Shown here: positions 17,859-26,208 of the stretch, piece after piece | Layout: each line of letters opens with the position of its first letter | How positions within the stretch are numbered: the first letter of the stretch is position 1 | Program-made: the position numbers and the translations under genes | Source: an uncultured Bacteroidales bacterium | GTDB lineage: Bacteria > Bacteroidota > Bacteroidia > Bacteroidales > UBA932 | DNA: 64,000 bases | Direction of reading: 5' to 3' | Assembly: GCA_944323825.1 (NCBI GenBank) | Contig: CALUTY010000005.1 | Span: 147,497 to 211,496, forward strand | Notes under the pieces: generated by a model | The model's input: only the letters and a program-made list of their open reading frames with translations | Told to the model about the DNA's origin: nothing | The model's database searches: none

Positions 17859-18410
17859 TCAAATCTCCGAAGGATTCTTCTTCTCAAAGAATGAAAAATG
17901 GACATTGCCGTATTTTTTCTCTTTCACGAAGTCCTTATGGTCTGCAAAGGAATGTCCGGAAGGATGTTCCAGGATAAAATAGCCCCCGGGATAAAGCATG
18001 TCCGAAGAAAGCACCCTGTCAGGCAGGGTATCAAGCCCATCCAGGGCATACGGAGGGTCAGCAAATACGATGTCAAAGCTCTTGCGGCAGATCTGGATGA
18101 AATCGAAGACATTGTGCCTGACCACCGTCACATTGCCCAAACCGAGACTTGCCGCCTGAGACTTTATGAAGGCCGCATTCTGCGGAGCCATCTCCACACA
18201 ATAGACTTCCCTTACCCCTCTGGAAGCGAATTCGAACGACACAGCCCCGGTGCCCCCGAAAAGGTCCAGGACAGCAAGCCCTTCCATTTCATATTCATTG
18301 CTGAGCACATTGAAAAGACCTTCCCGGGCAAAATCCGTTGTAGGCCTTGCCTTGTAGCCTGCGGGCGGACTGACCGTCTTGCCCTTGAGTATGCCCCCTA
18401 TTATCCTCAT
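17859..18410 (-). CDS. rsmD: 16S rRNA (guanine966-N2)-methyltransferase
   Basis: A 183-residue SAM-dependent methyltransferase. RIIGGILKGKTVSPP and RPTTDFAREGLFNVL are RsmD-specific; VLDLFGGTGAVSFEFASRG binds SAM; the catalytic FADPPY motif is near residue 115. It methylates G966 of 16S rRNA in the small subunit. It follows the DUF3822 gene by 5 bp, a common Bacteroidetes pairing. Confidence 0.95.
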   Translation of the reverse strand: MRIIGGILKGKTVSPPAGYKARPTTDFAREGLFNVLSNEYEMEGLAVLDLFGGTGAVSFEFASRGVREVYCVEMAPQNAAFIKSQAASLGLGNVTVVRHNVFDFIQICRKSFDIVFADPPYALDGLDTLPDRVLSSDMLYPGGYFILEHPSGHSFADHKDFVKEKKYGNVHFSFFEKKNPSEI

Positions 18411-18415
18411 GCGTT

Positions 18416-19093
18416 TCAGATTTGTTCCACAGCCTTGAAATACCTGTACAGGGACATTTCCTGGGCAGGGTCGAGCGGCGCCCGGAAATATACAGTCGAA
18501 ATCTCCGGGTTGAGCTGAAGCTTCTTCATCACGAGAAAGATGAAATACTCGGCGGTAGTGAAGTCCGCTGCCTCAAAGGAATTGCACAGCTGGAGGGTCT
18601 TCCCTTGCGAAACTACGAGATAAAGCCTTCCGTCAGCATACGAGGCGACTATCCTGTTGTATTCGGGGATGTCCTCCGCCGCCATGAGCATCGCATAAAA
18701 CTCCGGCAGTACCCTCGCCTTGTAGCCGTCGGCACGGAGCACCGTTTCTGAAACCACAGCGGAAAGCCTCTCCCCTATCGAACGGGAAAAGACCATCACG
18801 CCGCCAACGGACGGCACATCCACATATTCCACCATATCCCCCTCATCCAGACTGACGACTTCGGAAAGGATGGACCTTGCCGCTGAAGGGTCAAAGAAAT
18901 GCGACGGGACAAGCGTACACTTCGGGGTGAAGAGGAATATCTCCACTTCGTCATATCTAGACTGGAACTCCGGTGCAGTGAAGATGCGGTCGGGACTCAG
19001 CCAACCGGAAGCCCTTGTCTTCCCTTCAGTCCTTATTCTAAAAGAATATCCACCCAAGCTCACTTGAATGGATATCCCTCTTTTATATGTCAT
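18416..19093 (-). CDS. DUF3822 family protein
   Basis: A 225-residue protein of the Bacteroidetes DUF3822 family, thought from structure-based comparison to resemble actin/Hsp70-type ATPase folds (family knowledge, not visible here). It has YSFRIRTEGKTRASGWLSP at the start and a C-terminal QLNPEISTVYFRAPLD. Other in-frame ATG starts lie upstream (19132), but the one at 19093 follows the previous stop by 20 bp and begins directly at the family domain. It typically precedes rsmD, as here; function unknown. Confidence 0.75.
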   Translation of the reverse strand: MTYKRGISIQVSLGGYSFRIRTEGKTRASGWLSPDRIFTAPEFQSRYDEVEIFLFTPKCTLVPSHFFDPSAARSILSEVVSLDEGDMVEYVDVPSVGGVMVFSRSIGERLSAVVSETVLRADGYKARVLPEFYAMLMAAEDIPEYNRIVASYADGRLYLVVSQGKTLQLCNSFEAADFTTAEYFIFLVMKKLQLNPEISTVYFRAPLDPAQEMSLYRYFKAVEQI

Positions 19094-19112
19094 GCCTTGC
19101 GCAGGACCGGGA

Positions 19113-19805
19113 TTACTCCCAGTTACCTGCATTGTTGTTAGGCGCGTCAATGCTCCCGACCTTCAGACCCGGGTAGCGGCCCGTGTCTTCCCTTTCCGCA
19201 TTAAGGTTGATTATAAGCTGCCTGTCCAGACCCCTGAGGAGAGACTTGTAGGTCATGCTTGCCTCGAAGAGAGGCACCTTCACTCCTGAAACCGTCTTGA
19301 CGGCCGCAGCCATGTAGACAGAATCACCGCCGCTGAACGGAACTATCGCGAGAGAGTCCACATTGAAATCAGGACGGTCGAGGAACATGGTCTGGCGCAC
19401 AAGCGTATCGCGCTCGATCTGGAACACGAGGTTCTTGTCGCCCTTTACATACATTTCATACATCTGCTGTGAAGTGATCCTCGGATTTCTCTTCTTGATG
19501 GCCTTTGTGTGCTCCACTGCCACGGAGTCATCCTGAGAGCCGACCTGCATCACGAGCTTGATCTTGCCGTTGTTGTAGAAATCCTTCAGAGAGTCAAGAG
19601 TAGGAGAAAACCTGCCGTATTCGCTTTTGAAAGCCACCTGCAGGTCGCGGATATCCTTCAGCCTCTGGATGCCCACAGCTTCCCTTGCGGCCTTGGCCTC
19701 ATTGAATCTCACAGGCTCCATTACGCTTTGAACAATGGCATACACCATTCCTATAATGATTACAGGAAAGATGAAATAGACTAGAACATTCTTTAAGATT
19801 TTCAT
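19113..19805 (-). CDS. Hypothetical protein with one N-terminal membrane anchor
   Basis: A 230-residue protein. Residues 7-27 form one hydrophobic helix (VLVYFIFPVIIIGMVYAIV); the rest is soluble, starting with a likely helix RFNEAKAAREAVGIQRLKDIRDLQVAF and the phrase SEYGRFSPTLDSLKDFY, which recalls pilin-like or periplasmic domains in Bacteroidetes. Probably anchored in the inner membrane with the bulk in the periplasm. Function not recognised. It shares a leftward unit with DUF3822 and rsmD and has a good promoter. Confidence 0.7.
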   Translation of the reverse strand: MKILKNVLVYFIFPVIIIGMVYAIVQSVMEPVRFNEAKAAREAVGIQRLKDIRDLQVAFKSEYGRFSPTLDSLKDFYNNGKIKLVMQVGSQDDSVAVEHTKAIKKRNPRITSQQMYEMYVKGDKNLVFQIERDTLVRQTMFLDRPDFNVDSLAIVPFSGGDSVYMAAAVKTVSGVKVPLFEASMTYKSLLRGLDRQLIINLNAEREDTGRYPGLKVGSIDAPNNNAGNWE

Positions 19806-19843
19806 GTATGATTGCTTTTATTTTATTTCATTCAAATTCCGGA

Positions 19844-19874
19844 CAAAGTTAAAAATTTGATTTATGATATGCAA
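19844..19874 (-). promoter_or_regulatory. Promoter of the 230-residue membrane protein gene
   Basis: Minus-strand TAACTTTG (19851-19844), with TTG at 19874-19872, 20 bp upstream. The -7 box is 39 bp from the ATG. Confidence 0.6.
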
Positions 19875-19883
19875 TATAATTTG

Positions 19884-19891
19884 TAATTTTG
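19884..19891 (+). promoter_or_regulatory. Candidate -7 box for the DHH phosphoesterase gene
   Basis: TAATTTTG with TTTA at 19861-19864 (20-bp spacing or so). It lies inside the extended reading frame, which argues that translation starts downstream at 19906 or 19915. Confidence 0.5.
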
Positions 19892-19905
19892 CAATCCATT
19901 TTTTT

Positions 19906-20988
19906 ATGAATACAATGAACATCATCGACAGGGAGGACATCGGCAGGCTGTGCATGCTGGCCGGCAAAGCGGAGCGCATGGTCATCACCGCCCACATCAG
20001 GCCGGACGGGGATGCGATGGGCAGCTGCACGGCGCTCATGCGCTTTCTGAGGGAATCAGGAAAAGAGGCATACATAATATTCCCGGACAGGTATCCGGAC
20101 AATCTCGCCTTCCTTGCGGACAGCACGGAAAGGGACTTCATACTTTCTGCAGAAGACGAACCGGCCCGGGCTGCCGGGCTCGTGGCATCCTGCGGGCTGA
20201 TATTCTGCCTGGACTTCAACAAGTTCGAAGATTCCCGCTGCGGGGCCCTGCGGAAGCCGCTCGCCGAGGCAGCCTGCGACAAGGTGCTCATAGACCACCA
20301 CCTCTTCCCCGACAGGGACCTGTTCAGCCTCGTGTTCTCCGAAACGGAAATATCATCCACCGCAGAGCTGCTCTTCTGGATACTCATGGCCCTCCCGCAG
20401 ACCGGAGGGGACCCGAAGAAGCTGAGTCCCGGCGTGGCCGCCTCCCTTATGGCGGGCATGACCACCGACACCAACAATTTCGCCAACTCCGTCTTCCCGT
20501 CCACCCTCAGGATGGCTTCCATGCTGCTGGAGGCGGGCGTGGACAGGGACGCGCTGCTCGGGCACCTGTACAATGAATATCCGGAAAGGAGGCTGAGGCT
20601 CCTCGGCAAGCTGCTGTACAGCGAGATGAAAATCACTGAAGATGGAGTGGCATACATGATCCTCGACAGGAAGACCATGACAGAATACGGCCTCCGCGAA
20701 GGGGAAACAGAGGGCTTCGTGAATGAGCCGCTCTCGATAGGAAAGGTCAGGATGAGCATATTCATAAAGGAAGACAACGGTTATTTCAGGGTGTCGATAA
20801 GGTCGAAGAAGGGAGTTTCCGCCAACAGGTGCGCAAAGAAATATTTCAACGGCGGCGGTCATGAGCTTGCTTCCGGAGGCAGGCTGTATGCGCCGGCCGA
20901 CATAAAGGACATCTCGGAGGCAGCAGGGTATGTCGAAAGGGTCACACACGCATTCATGACAGAAGAATACGGCCCTGACGGGAAATGA
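19906..20988 (+). CDS. DHH/DHHA1 phosphoesterase (NrnA-like nano-RNase)
   Basis: A 360-residue DHH-DHHA1 protein. HIRPDGDAMGS (near residue 24) and LIDHHLFPD (near 126) are the metal sites, and FNGGGHELASGG near the end is the DHHA1 substrate loop. By family it degrades oligoribonucleotides of two to five residues and/or 3'-phosphoadenosine 5'-phosphate. ATGs at 19906 and 19915 are both possible; a further upstream start would run through the promoter. First of a rightward run with the FKBP-like lipoproteins. Confidence 0.85.
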   Translation: MNTMNIIDREDIGRLCMLAGKAERMVITAHIRPDGDAMGSCTALMRFLRESGKEAYIIFPDRYPDNLAFLADSTERDFILSAEDEPARAAGLVASCGLIFCLDFNKFEDSRCGALRKPLAEAACDKVLIDHHLFPDRDLFSLVFSETEISSTAELLFWILMALPQTGGDPKKLSPGVAASLMAGMTTDTNNFANSVFPSTLRMASMLLEAGVDRDALLGHLYNEYPERRLRLLGKLLYSEMKITEDGVAYMILDRKTMTEYGLREGETEGFVNEPLSIGKVRMSIFIKEDNGYFRVSIRSKKGVSANRCAKKYFNGGGHELASGGRLYAPADIKDISEAAGYVERVTHAFMTEEYGPDGK

Positions 20989-21014
20989 CGGACATGCCGA
21001 AGGCAAATGACATT

Positions 21015-21022
21015 TATATTTG
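21015..21022 (+). promoter_or_regulatory. Candidate -7 box for the first FKBP-like gene
   Basis: TATATTTG, 26 bp before the ATG at 21049. No convincing -33. Confidence 0.45.
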
Positions 21023-21048
21023 AACGGAAAATGCTGACTGACAATACA

Positions 21049-21621
21049 ATGAAAAACGACATAAAACAGGCCGCAAGCCGCAGGAACATTGCTGCCGCAA
21101 TGCTGGCCGCCATTCTGTGCGTGGCTTCCACCGGATGCAGGAAACAGAGTCTGGAGAGCACCTATTCCAGCCAGGAAGACAGAATCGACAGCTACATCAC
21201 ATCCCAGATGGAAAGCAACGAAGATTATGAACTTGTGCACAACAACGGTTCGAACCGCATCATCATACAGGCCGGATCCGGCAATGCCCTGGCACCGGGA
21301 GGGACCGTTTCATTCTATTATGCCGGCTATATGTTCTCGGGCAGCATCAGCGCATCCAACATGTTCGCCACCAACTGGCAGGCCGTGGCGGAGGAAAGCG
21401 GATGGAGCCTCACGGATGCGGACTACAGCGTAAAGACGGTCAGGCTGACCGAAGACGAACTGATAGACGGGCTCCTGTACGGGCTTGAAGGCGTGAGGGC
21501 CGGCGAAGAATGTCTGATTCTCTTTTCCGGAAAATACGGATTCGGGAACAGGCAGGTCGGCACGATTCCTGCAAATTCGGCGCTTGCCTATCATATAAGG
21601 GTGGAAAGCGTTTCCGAATAA
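21049..21621 (+). CDS. FKBP-type lipoprotein
   Basis: A 190-residue protein with a lipoprotein signal ending VASTGC. The C-terminal part looks like an FKBP fold: APGGTVSFYYAGYMFSG, ELIDGLLYGLEGVRAGEECLILFSGKYGFGN and TIPANSALAYHIRVESV. FKBPs are peptidyl-prolyl isomerases, often chaperones in the periplasm; some active-site aromatic residues seem replaced, so activity is uncertain. Paired with a second, larger FKBP-like lipoprotein downstream. Start at 21049 fits the signal peptide. Confidence 0.75.
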   Translation: MKNDIKQAASRRNIAAAMLAAILCVASTGCRKQSLESTYSSQEDRIDSYITSQMESNEDYELVHNNGSNRIIIQAGSGNALAPGGTVSFYYAGYMFSGSISASNMFATNWQAVAEESGWSLTDADYSVKTVRLTEDELIDGLLYGLEGVRAGEECLILFSGKYGFGNRQVGTIPANSALAYHIRVESVSE

Positions 21622-21641
21622 ACGAGTATTTATTATATTTG
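21611..21641 (+). promoter_or_regulatory. Promoter of the second FKBP-like gene
   Basis: TTTC (21611-21614, inside the upstream gene's end), 19-bp spacer, TATATTTG (21634-21641). The ATG is 20 bp downstream. Confidence 0.6.
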
Positions 21642-21661
21642 CAGGTTGAAGAATTAGTGAA

Positions 21662-22738
21662 ATGAAAATGAGAGGAATTTTGATGGCGGGAGCAGCGGCG
21701 GCCGCCCTGATGGCAGCGGCGGGCTGCGCCAAGCAGATGAGCACCCCTGCAAATGAGGCGGAAAAGAGATACTTCGATGCATGGATGCATGTGCACCATC
21801 CCGAACTGACGGCCACCGGGAACTGGATCTACATAGAGGAAGAAACTGCCGGAAAAGGCAAACCGGCGGACTCGGCATTCGTCTTCGTCACATACACTGC
21901 CATGGACCTCTCCGGCAATGTCTCAGCCACATCGGACAGCACGATGGCAAAGAGGCTCAACACCTGGCAGCCGCAGAATTACTACGGTCCGGTGGTGTGG
22001 AACAGGGAATCCCAGCAGGCCGGAGTCTACTATTCCATGCTGGGCATGAATGTGGGCGGGACAAGACGGACAATCATCCCGGGCTGGCTCATGACCTACA
22101 GCAGGTATACCACTGAAGAGGAATATCTCGCCAATGTCACGGGCGGTACCAACTCCATATATGAAATAAAGATAACGGGACAGACAGGGGACATCTCCAA
22201 ATGGCAGGTGGACTCAATGTACAGGTTCGTCGGGAAAGACCCTCTGGACCTGTTCGGGAAGATAGCACCGGCAGACTCCGCAGAATATGGCTTCTATTAT
22301 GAAGGGATAATCAATGCGGAAGACGGCACCTACGACACTGAAAAGCGCGACACGGACACGGCTTCCACACTGTTCCCGACCGACACCACAGTGTATATCA
22401 ACTACACGGGACGCCTTCTGAACGGGCAGGTGTTCGACACCACGGTGGAAAGGACAGCCAAGGACAACAACATCTACAGTTCCAGCAGGACATACGAGCC
22501 TGTGTCCATCTCATGGGGTGAAAACTACAGCGGCATTACCATGGGAAGCAGTTCAAGCAGCGTCATATCAGGCTTTGCCAAGACACTCTGGCGCATGAGC
22601 TGCGTCGAAGGCGTCAAGAGCGCGACGGGAATGTTCTGGTCCAACTTCGGCTACGGGTATTCCGGCAGCGGAAGTACCATACCGGCGTATGCCCCGTTGA
22701 TATTTGAAATCGAATTCACAGAAAAACCGGAGGACTGA
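21662..22738 (+). CDS. Large FKBP-like lipoprotein, probably two domains
   Basis: A 358-residue protein with a lipoprotein signal (LMAAAGC). Two FKBP-like regions seem present: residues about 50-150 (DSAFVFVTYTAMDLSGNVS) and 230-355, where TTVYINYTGRLLNGQVFDTTV and IPAYAPLIFEIEFTEKP are typical FKBP strands. The middle contains a Ser-rich stretch, GSSSSSVISGF. Probably anchored to the outer membrane and acting as a periplasmic or surface folding factor. Isomerase activity is not certain. The MATE gene follows within 3 bp. Confidence 0.7.
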   Translation: MKMRGILMAGAAAAALMAAAGCAKQMSTPANEAEKRYFDAWMHVHHPELTATGNWIYIEEETAGKGKPADSAFVFVTYTAMDLSGNVSATSDSTMAKRLNTWQPQNYYGPVVWNRESQQAGVYYSMLGMNVGGTRRTIIPGWLMTYSRYTTEEEYLANVTGGTNSIYEIKITGQTGDISKWQVDSMYRFVGKDPLDLFGKIAPADSAEYGFYYEGIINAEDGTYDTEKRDTDTASTLFPTDTTVYINYTGRLLNGQVFDTTVERTAKDNNIYSSSRTYEPVSISWGENYSGITMGSSSSSVISGFAKTLWRMSCVEGVKSATGMFWSNFGYGYSGSGSTIPAYAPLIFEIEFTEKPED

Positions 22739-22740
22739 CG

Positions 22741-24129
22741 ATGGCGGAAAAGGGTGCCATACCTGTGGAACTCGGCACTGAGCCGATCGGAAAACTCCTG
22801 AAGAATTATGCTGTCCCGGCCATCATCGCCATGACGGCATCTTCTCTTTATAATATAATAGACAGTATATTCATCGGACATGGAGTGGGGCCTCTCGCCA
22901 TAGCGGGACTTGCTGTCACCTTCCCGCTGATGAACCTCTCGGCGGCGTTCGGCTCCCTCGTCGGGGTCGGTGCCACCACCATGATTTCCGTCCTCCTGGG
23001 CCAGAAGAACTACGAGGTGGCCAACAAGGTCCTCGGGAATGTGGTCATACTGAATGTGCTCATCGGAATCATCTTCATGACGGTGTCGCTGATTTTCCTG
23101 GATCCCATCCTGTATTTCTTCGGGGCGAGTGAAAACACGATAGAATACGCAAGGGAATACATGCAGATCATCCTTGCCGGAAATGCCGTCACTCATCTTT
23201 ATCTGGGTCTCAACAGTGTGCTGAGAGCCTCCGGCAATCCGAGAATGGCCATGTACCTGACCATTCTCTCGGTCATCATCAACACTGCCGTGGCCCCGGT
23301 GCTGATATTCTGGCTGGACATGGGCATCAGCGGAGCTGCCATCGCCACCGTGCTGGCCCAGGTCGTGGCGCTGACCATCATCCTTGTGTATTTCAGCCGG
23401 AAGGACAGGCTGCTGCATTTCAGCCGGAAGATATTCAGGTTCGACTGGCGCATAGCCAAGGACTCGCTTGCCATAGGTCTTGCCCCGTTCCTGATGAATG
23501 CCGCCGCCTGCATAGTGACCCTCTTCATCAACCAGCAGCTCAAGAAATACGGCGGAGACCTCGCCATCGGTGCATACGGCATAGTGAACAGGATAAGCTT
23601 CCTGTTCATCATGATCATCATGGGTCTCAATCAGGGGATGCAGCCGATAGCAGGCTATAATTTCGGGACACGCAACTATACAAGGGTGAAGGCCGTGATG
23701 TGGAAGACAGTGCAATTCGCCACCATGGTATCCACCACGGGATTCCTGATAGCCATGCTCATACCTGAGCTGGCGGTGTCGGTATTCACTTCGGACGAAG
23801 AACTGATCGGGCTGGCGTCAAAGGGCTTGAGAATGCTCACCATAGCCTATCCGCTTGTCGGGTTCCAGATGGTGGCATCCAACTTCTTCCAGTGCCTTGG
23901 CATGGTGAACAAGGCCATACTGCTCTCAATGTCAAGGCAGCTCCTCTTTCTCATCCCGTGCATCTATGTGCTGCCGATATTCTTCGGCAACATAGGGGTG
24001 TGGATGAGTTTCCCGATAGCGGACTTCGCGGCATTCGCAATCTCCGCAGTGCTGATGTGGGACCTGCTGAGGAAATTTTCAAGGCTGCATGACGGCGACG
24101 ACCCGTCCATATTGGGCAGCAAGCTATAG
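22741..24129 (+). CDS. MATE family efflux transporter
   Basis: A 462-residue inner-membrane protein with twelve helices in two MATE halves. The N-terminus reads LGTEPIGKLLKNYAVPAIIAM, then IDSIFIGHGVGPLAIAGLAV, with the second half starting near residue 235 and the conserved NQGMQPIAGYNFGTRNYTRVK. Family members export drugs or metabolites by sodium or proton antiport. The substrate is unknown. It starts 2 bp after the FKBP-like gene. Confidence 0.92.
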   Translation: MAEKGAIPVELGTEPIGKLLKNYAVPAIIAMTASSLYNIIDSIFIGHGVGPLAIAGLAVTFPLMNLSAAFGSLVGVGATTMISVLLGQKNYEVANKVLGNVVILNVLIGIIFMTVSLIFLDPILYFFGASENTIEYAREYMQIILAGNAVTHLYLGLNSVLRASGNPRMAMYLTILSVIINTAVAPVLIFWLDMGISGAAIATVLAQVVALTIILVYFSRKDRLLHFSRKIFRFDWRIAKDSLAIGLAPFLMNAAACIVTLFINQQLKKYGGDLAIGAYGIVNRISFLFIMIIMGLNQGMQPIAGYNFGTRNYTRVKAVMWKTVQFATMVSTTGFLIAMLIPELAVSVFTSDEELIGLASKGLRMLTIAYPLVGFQMVASNFFQCLGMVNKAILLSMSRQLLFLIPCIYVLPIFFGNIGVWMSFPIADFAAFAISAVLMWDLLRKFSRLHDGDDPSILGSKL

Positions 24130-24173
24130 GCAGCCTGCACACGGACTTTGAAAGACTTACGGACAACAGAGAT

Positions 24174-24788
24174 ATGGAAAAAAAGATAATAATAAATGTG
24201 GGACGCCAGTTCGGAAGCGGCGGCAAGCAGGTGGCCCTCGAACTCGGCAGAAAACTCGGAATCAATGTCTATGACAATGAACTGATCTCCAAGGCTGCCG
24301 AGAGCAGCGGATTCAGCAAGGAACTGTTCAAGGAAAAGGACGAGAAACGGAGTCTCTTTTCGTTTTCGTCATTCTTCAGCACAGGGGCATTCAGCCAGCC
24401 TGAGAACTATGTCAATGAAAACGGACTCTTCAAGATACAGAGCAGCGTGATAAGGGACATAGCCGAAAAGGAGGCAGCCGTGATTGTAGGCCGCTGCGCT
24501 GACTACATCCTCCGTGACAGGGGCTGCACCCTTGACGTGTTCATCTGTGCTCCTCTCGAAGTCAGGAAGAAAAGGGTGGCAGAAAGGCTCGGCGTGACCG
24601 AAGACAAGGCCGAGGACCTGATTGCCGGCACTGACCGCAAGAGGGAAACATACTACAACTATTTCACCTTCGGCAACTGGGGAGTGGCATCCAACTATGA
24701 CCTTTGCATAGACTCCACCATCCTCGACATAGAAGGCACTGCAGACTACATAATCGACTTTGCCCGCAGGGCCGGACTGCTTAAATGA
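24174..24788 (+). CDS. Cytidylate-kinase-like protein
   Basis: A 204-residue P-loop protein of the cytidylate kinase-like family (PF13189). IIINVGRQFGSGGKQVALEL is the nucleotide-binding loop; INVYDNELISKAAE and VIVGRCADYILRD follow, and the CAPLEVRKKRVAERLGV helix closes the lid. The family resembles Cmk but is distinct, with function not established. Start after a 44-bp gap from MATE. The serine hydrolase gene begins 13 bp downstream. Confidence 0.8.
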   Translation: MEKKIIINVGRQFGSGGKQVALELGRKLGINVYDNELISKAAESSGFSKELFKEKDEKRSLFSFSSFFSTGAFSQPENYVNENGLFKIQSSVIRDIAEKEAAVIVGRCADYILRDRGCTLDVFICAPLEVRKKRVAERLGVTEDKAEDLIAGTDRKRETYYNYFTFGNWGVASNYDLCIDSTILDIEGTADYIIDFARRAGLLK

Positions 24789-24801
24789 CGGGAGTCCGGT
24801 G

Positions 24802-26208
24802 ATGGGATACAAGAAATGGATACTAACGGCGGCCTGCGCGGCAGCGGCGGCCGGAATATACATATTGGCAACTGCCTCCTCCCACAGGAGCGCAGCCGTC
24901 ATGCCGGTCACCGCCCCGGCCCATGTCCTGAGCCTCAACGACACCCTGACCAACTCGATGTCCGACATCAGCGGACTTGAAGGTATGGACAGGATGGTGG
25001 AAAGCTATCTCAGGAGATGGGACCTCAAAGGTGCATCACTGGCCGTCATGCGCAATGATTCCCTCGTGTTTGCCAAAGGCTACGGCTGGGCTGACGAGGA
25101 GGAAGGCATGAAAATGACCCCGCGCAACATCCTGAGGATGGCATCGGTATCAAAGCTCATCACCGCCACCGGAATAATGAAGCTCCAGGAACAAGGACTG
25201 CTCTCCCTGAGCGACACGGTCTTCGGTCCGTCCGGAATCCTCTGCGACTCTGCCTACACAGCCGCCATCGGGAAGAAGCGGAACTATATGCAGATCACGG
25301 TGGAAGACCTGCTGAGGCACAAGGGAGGCTTCACCTGCGCCTACGGCGACCCGATGTTCTCCACAAGGGACATCATGCGACAGTTCAGTCTCGACTGCCC
25401 GCCGGATCAGGAAACACTTACGGGCTGCCTGCTCAAAAGACCTCTCGGCTTCGCCCCGGGCTCGTGGCAGAGATATTCCAATTTCGGCTATCTCCTGCTC
25501 TCCATGATCATAGAAAAGGTCAGCGGGACAGACTATGAGAGCTACATCAGGAAAAACATACTCGAGCCGGCAGGATGCAGGGACATGCACCTGGCCTGCA
25601 ACTATTATGAGGAAAAATACCCCAACGAGGCCAGATACTATATGCACGCAGGCTCTGAGCCATGCCCGGAATACAACATGAGCGGGAATCTCGTGGAAAA
25701 ATGCTATGGCGGCAATGATATCAGGGGACTTTCCGGAGCCGGAGCATGGTGCGGCTCCCCGGCTGAATTGTGCAGATTCGTGGCGTCCATAGACGGCCGT
25801 CCGCAGGTTCCTGATGTCATAAGTGCCGGAAGCGTTGCAGAAATGACTGAATATTTCGATCCTGAAACCTTTTCCCTCGGATGGAACGACACCAAGCCGT
25901 CCGGGGAATGGACAAGGACCGGCACCTTCTCAGGGACGAGCGCCCTGATAAAATATTTCCCGGACGGGGAGTGCTGGATCATGATAACAAACACCAGCAC
26001 ATGGCGCGGTCCGGGACAGGCGAGATATACGGAGGCACTGTTCAAAAAATGCAGGGAACGCTACAGTTCCCTGCTTCCTGAACGTAACCTGTTCTCCCTT
26101 GTGCCGAAAGACAGGCTGACTTACCGTCTTGGACTGCTGCCGGAGGTTCACTCCCCGCAGCTGCCGGAATATATCTTGACTTCAAACTCGCCTGACAATA
26201 TCCTGTAG
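24802..26208 (+). CDS. Serine hydrolase, beta-lactamase/DD-peptidase fold
   Basis: A 468-residue protein of the beta-lactamase superfamily (PF00144) with an N-terminal membrane anchor or signal (ILTAACAAAAAGIYILAT). The SxxK motif is SVSK near residue 115 and the Tyr-x-Asn box is YSN near 225. It may be an esterase or peptidoglycan-related hydrolase in the periplasm. ATG 24802 with an upstream GGAG is preferred to one 42 bp earlier. Its last 61 bp overlap, on the opposite strand, the end of the butyrate kinase gene, which is unusual. Confidence 0.8.
   Translation: MGYKKWILTAACAAAAAGIYILATASSHRSAAVMPVTAPAHVLSLNDTLTNSMSDISGLEGMDRMVESYLRRWDLKGASLAVMRNDSLVFAKGYGWADEEEGMKMTPRNILRMASVSKLITATGIMKLQEQGLLSLSDTVFGPSGILCDSAYTAAIGKKRNYMQITVEDLLRHKGGFTCAYGDPMFSTRDIMRQFSLDCPPDQETLTGCLLKRPLGFAPGSWQRYSNFGYLLLSMIIEKVSGTDYESYIRKNILEPAGCRDMHLACNYYEEKYPNEARYYMHAGSEPCPEYNMSGNLVEKCYGGNDIRGLSGAGAWCGSPAELCRFVASIDGRPQVPDVISAGSVAEMTEYFDPETFSLGWNDTKPSGEWTRTGTFSGTSALIKYFPDGECWIMITNTSTWRGPGQARYTEALFKKCRERYSSLLPERNLFSLVPKDRLTYRLGLLPEVHSPQLPEYILTSNSPDNIL

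Noticed and set aside
19818..20777. A 319-codon minus-strand frame antisense to the DHH phosphoesterase
   Set aside because: Ser/Leu-rich shadow without motifs; the plus-strand gene has both DHH and DHHA1 motifs.
22651..23715. A 354-codon minus-strand frame antisense to the MATE gene
   Set aside because: The translation is His/Asp/Gly-rich without folds or motifs, as expected for an antisense frame of GC-rich membrane-protein codons.
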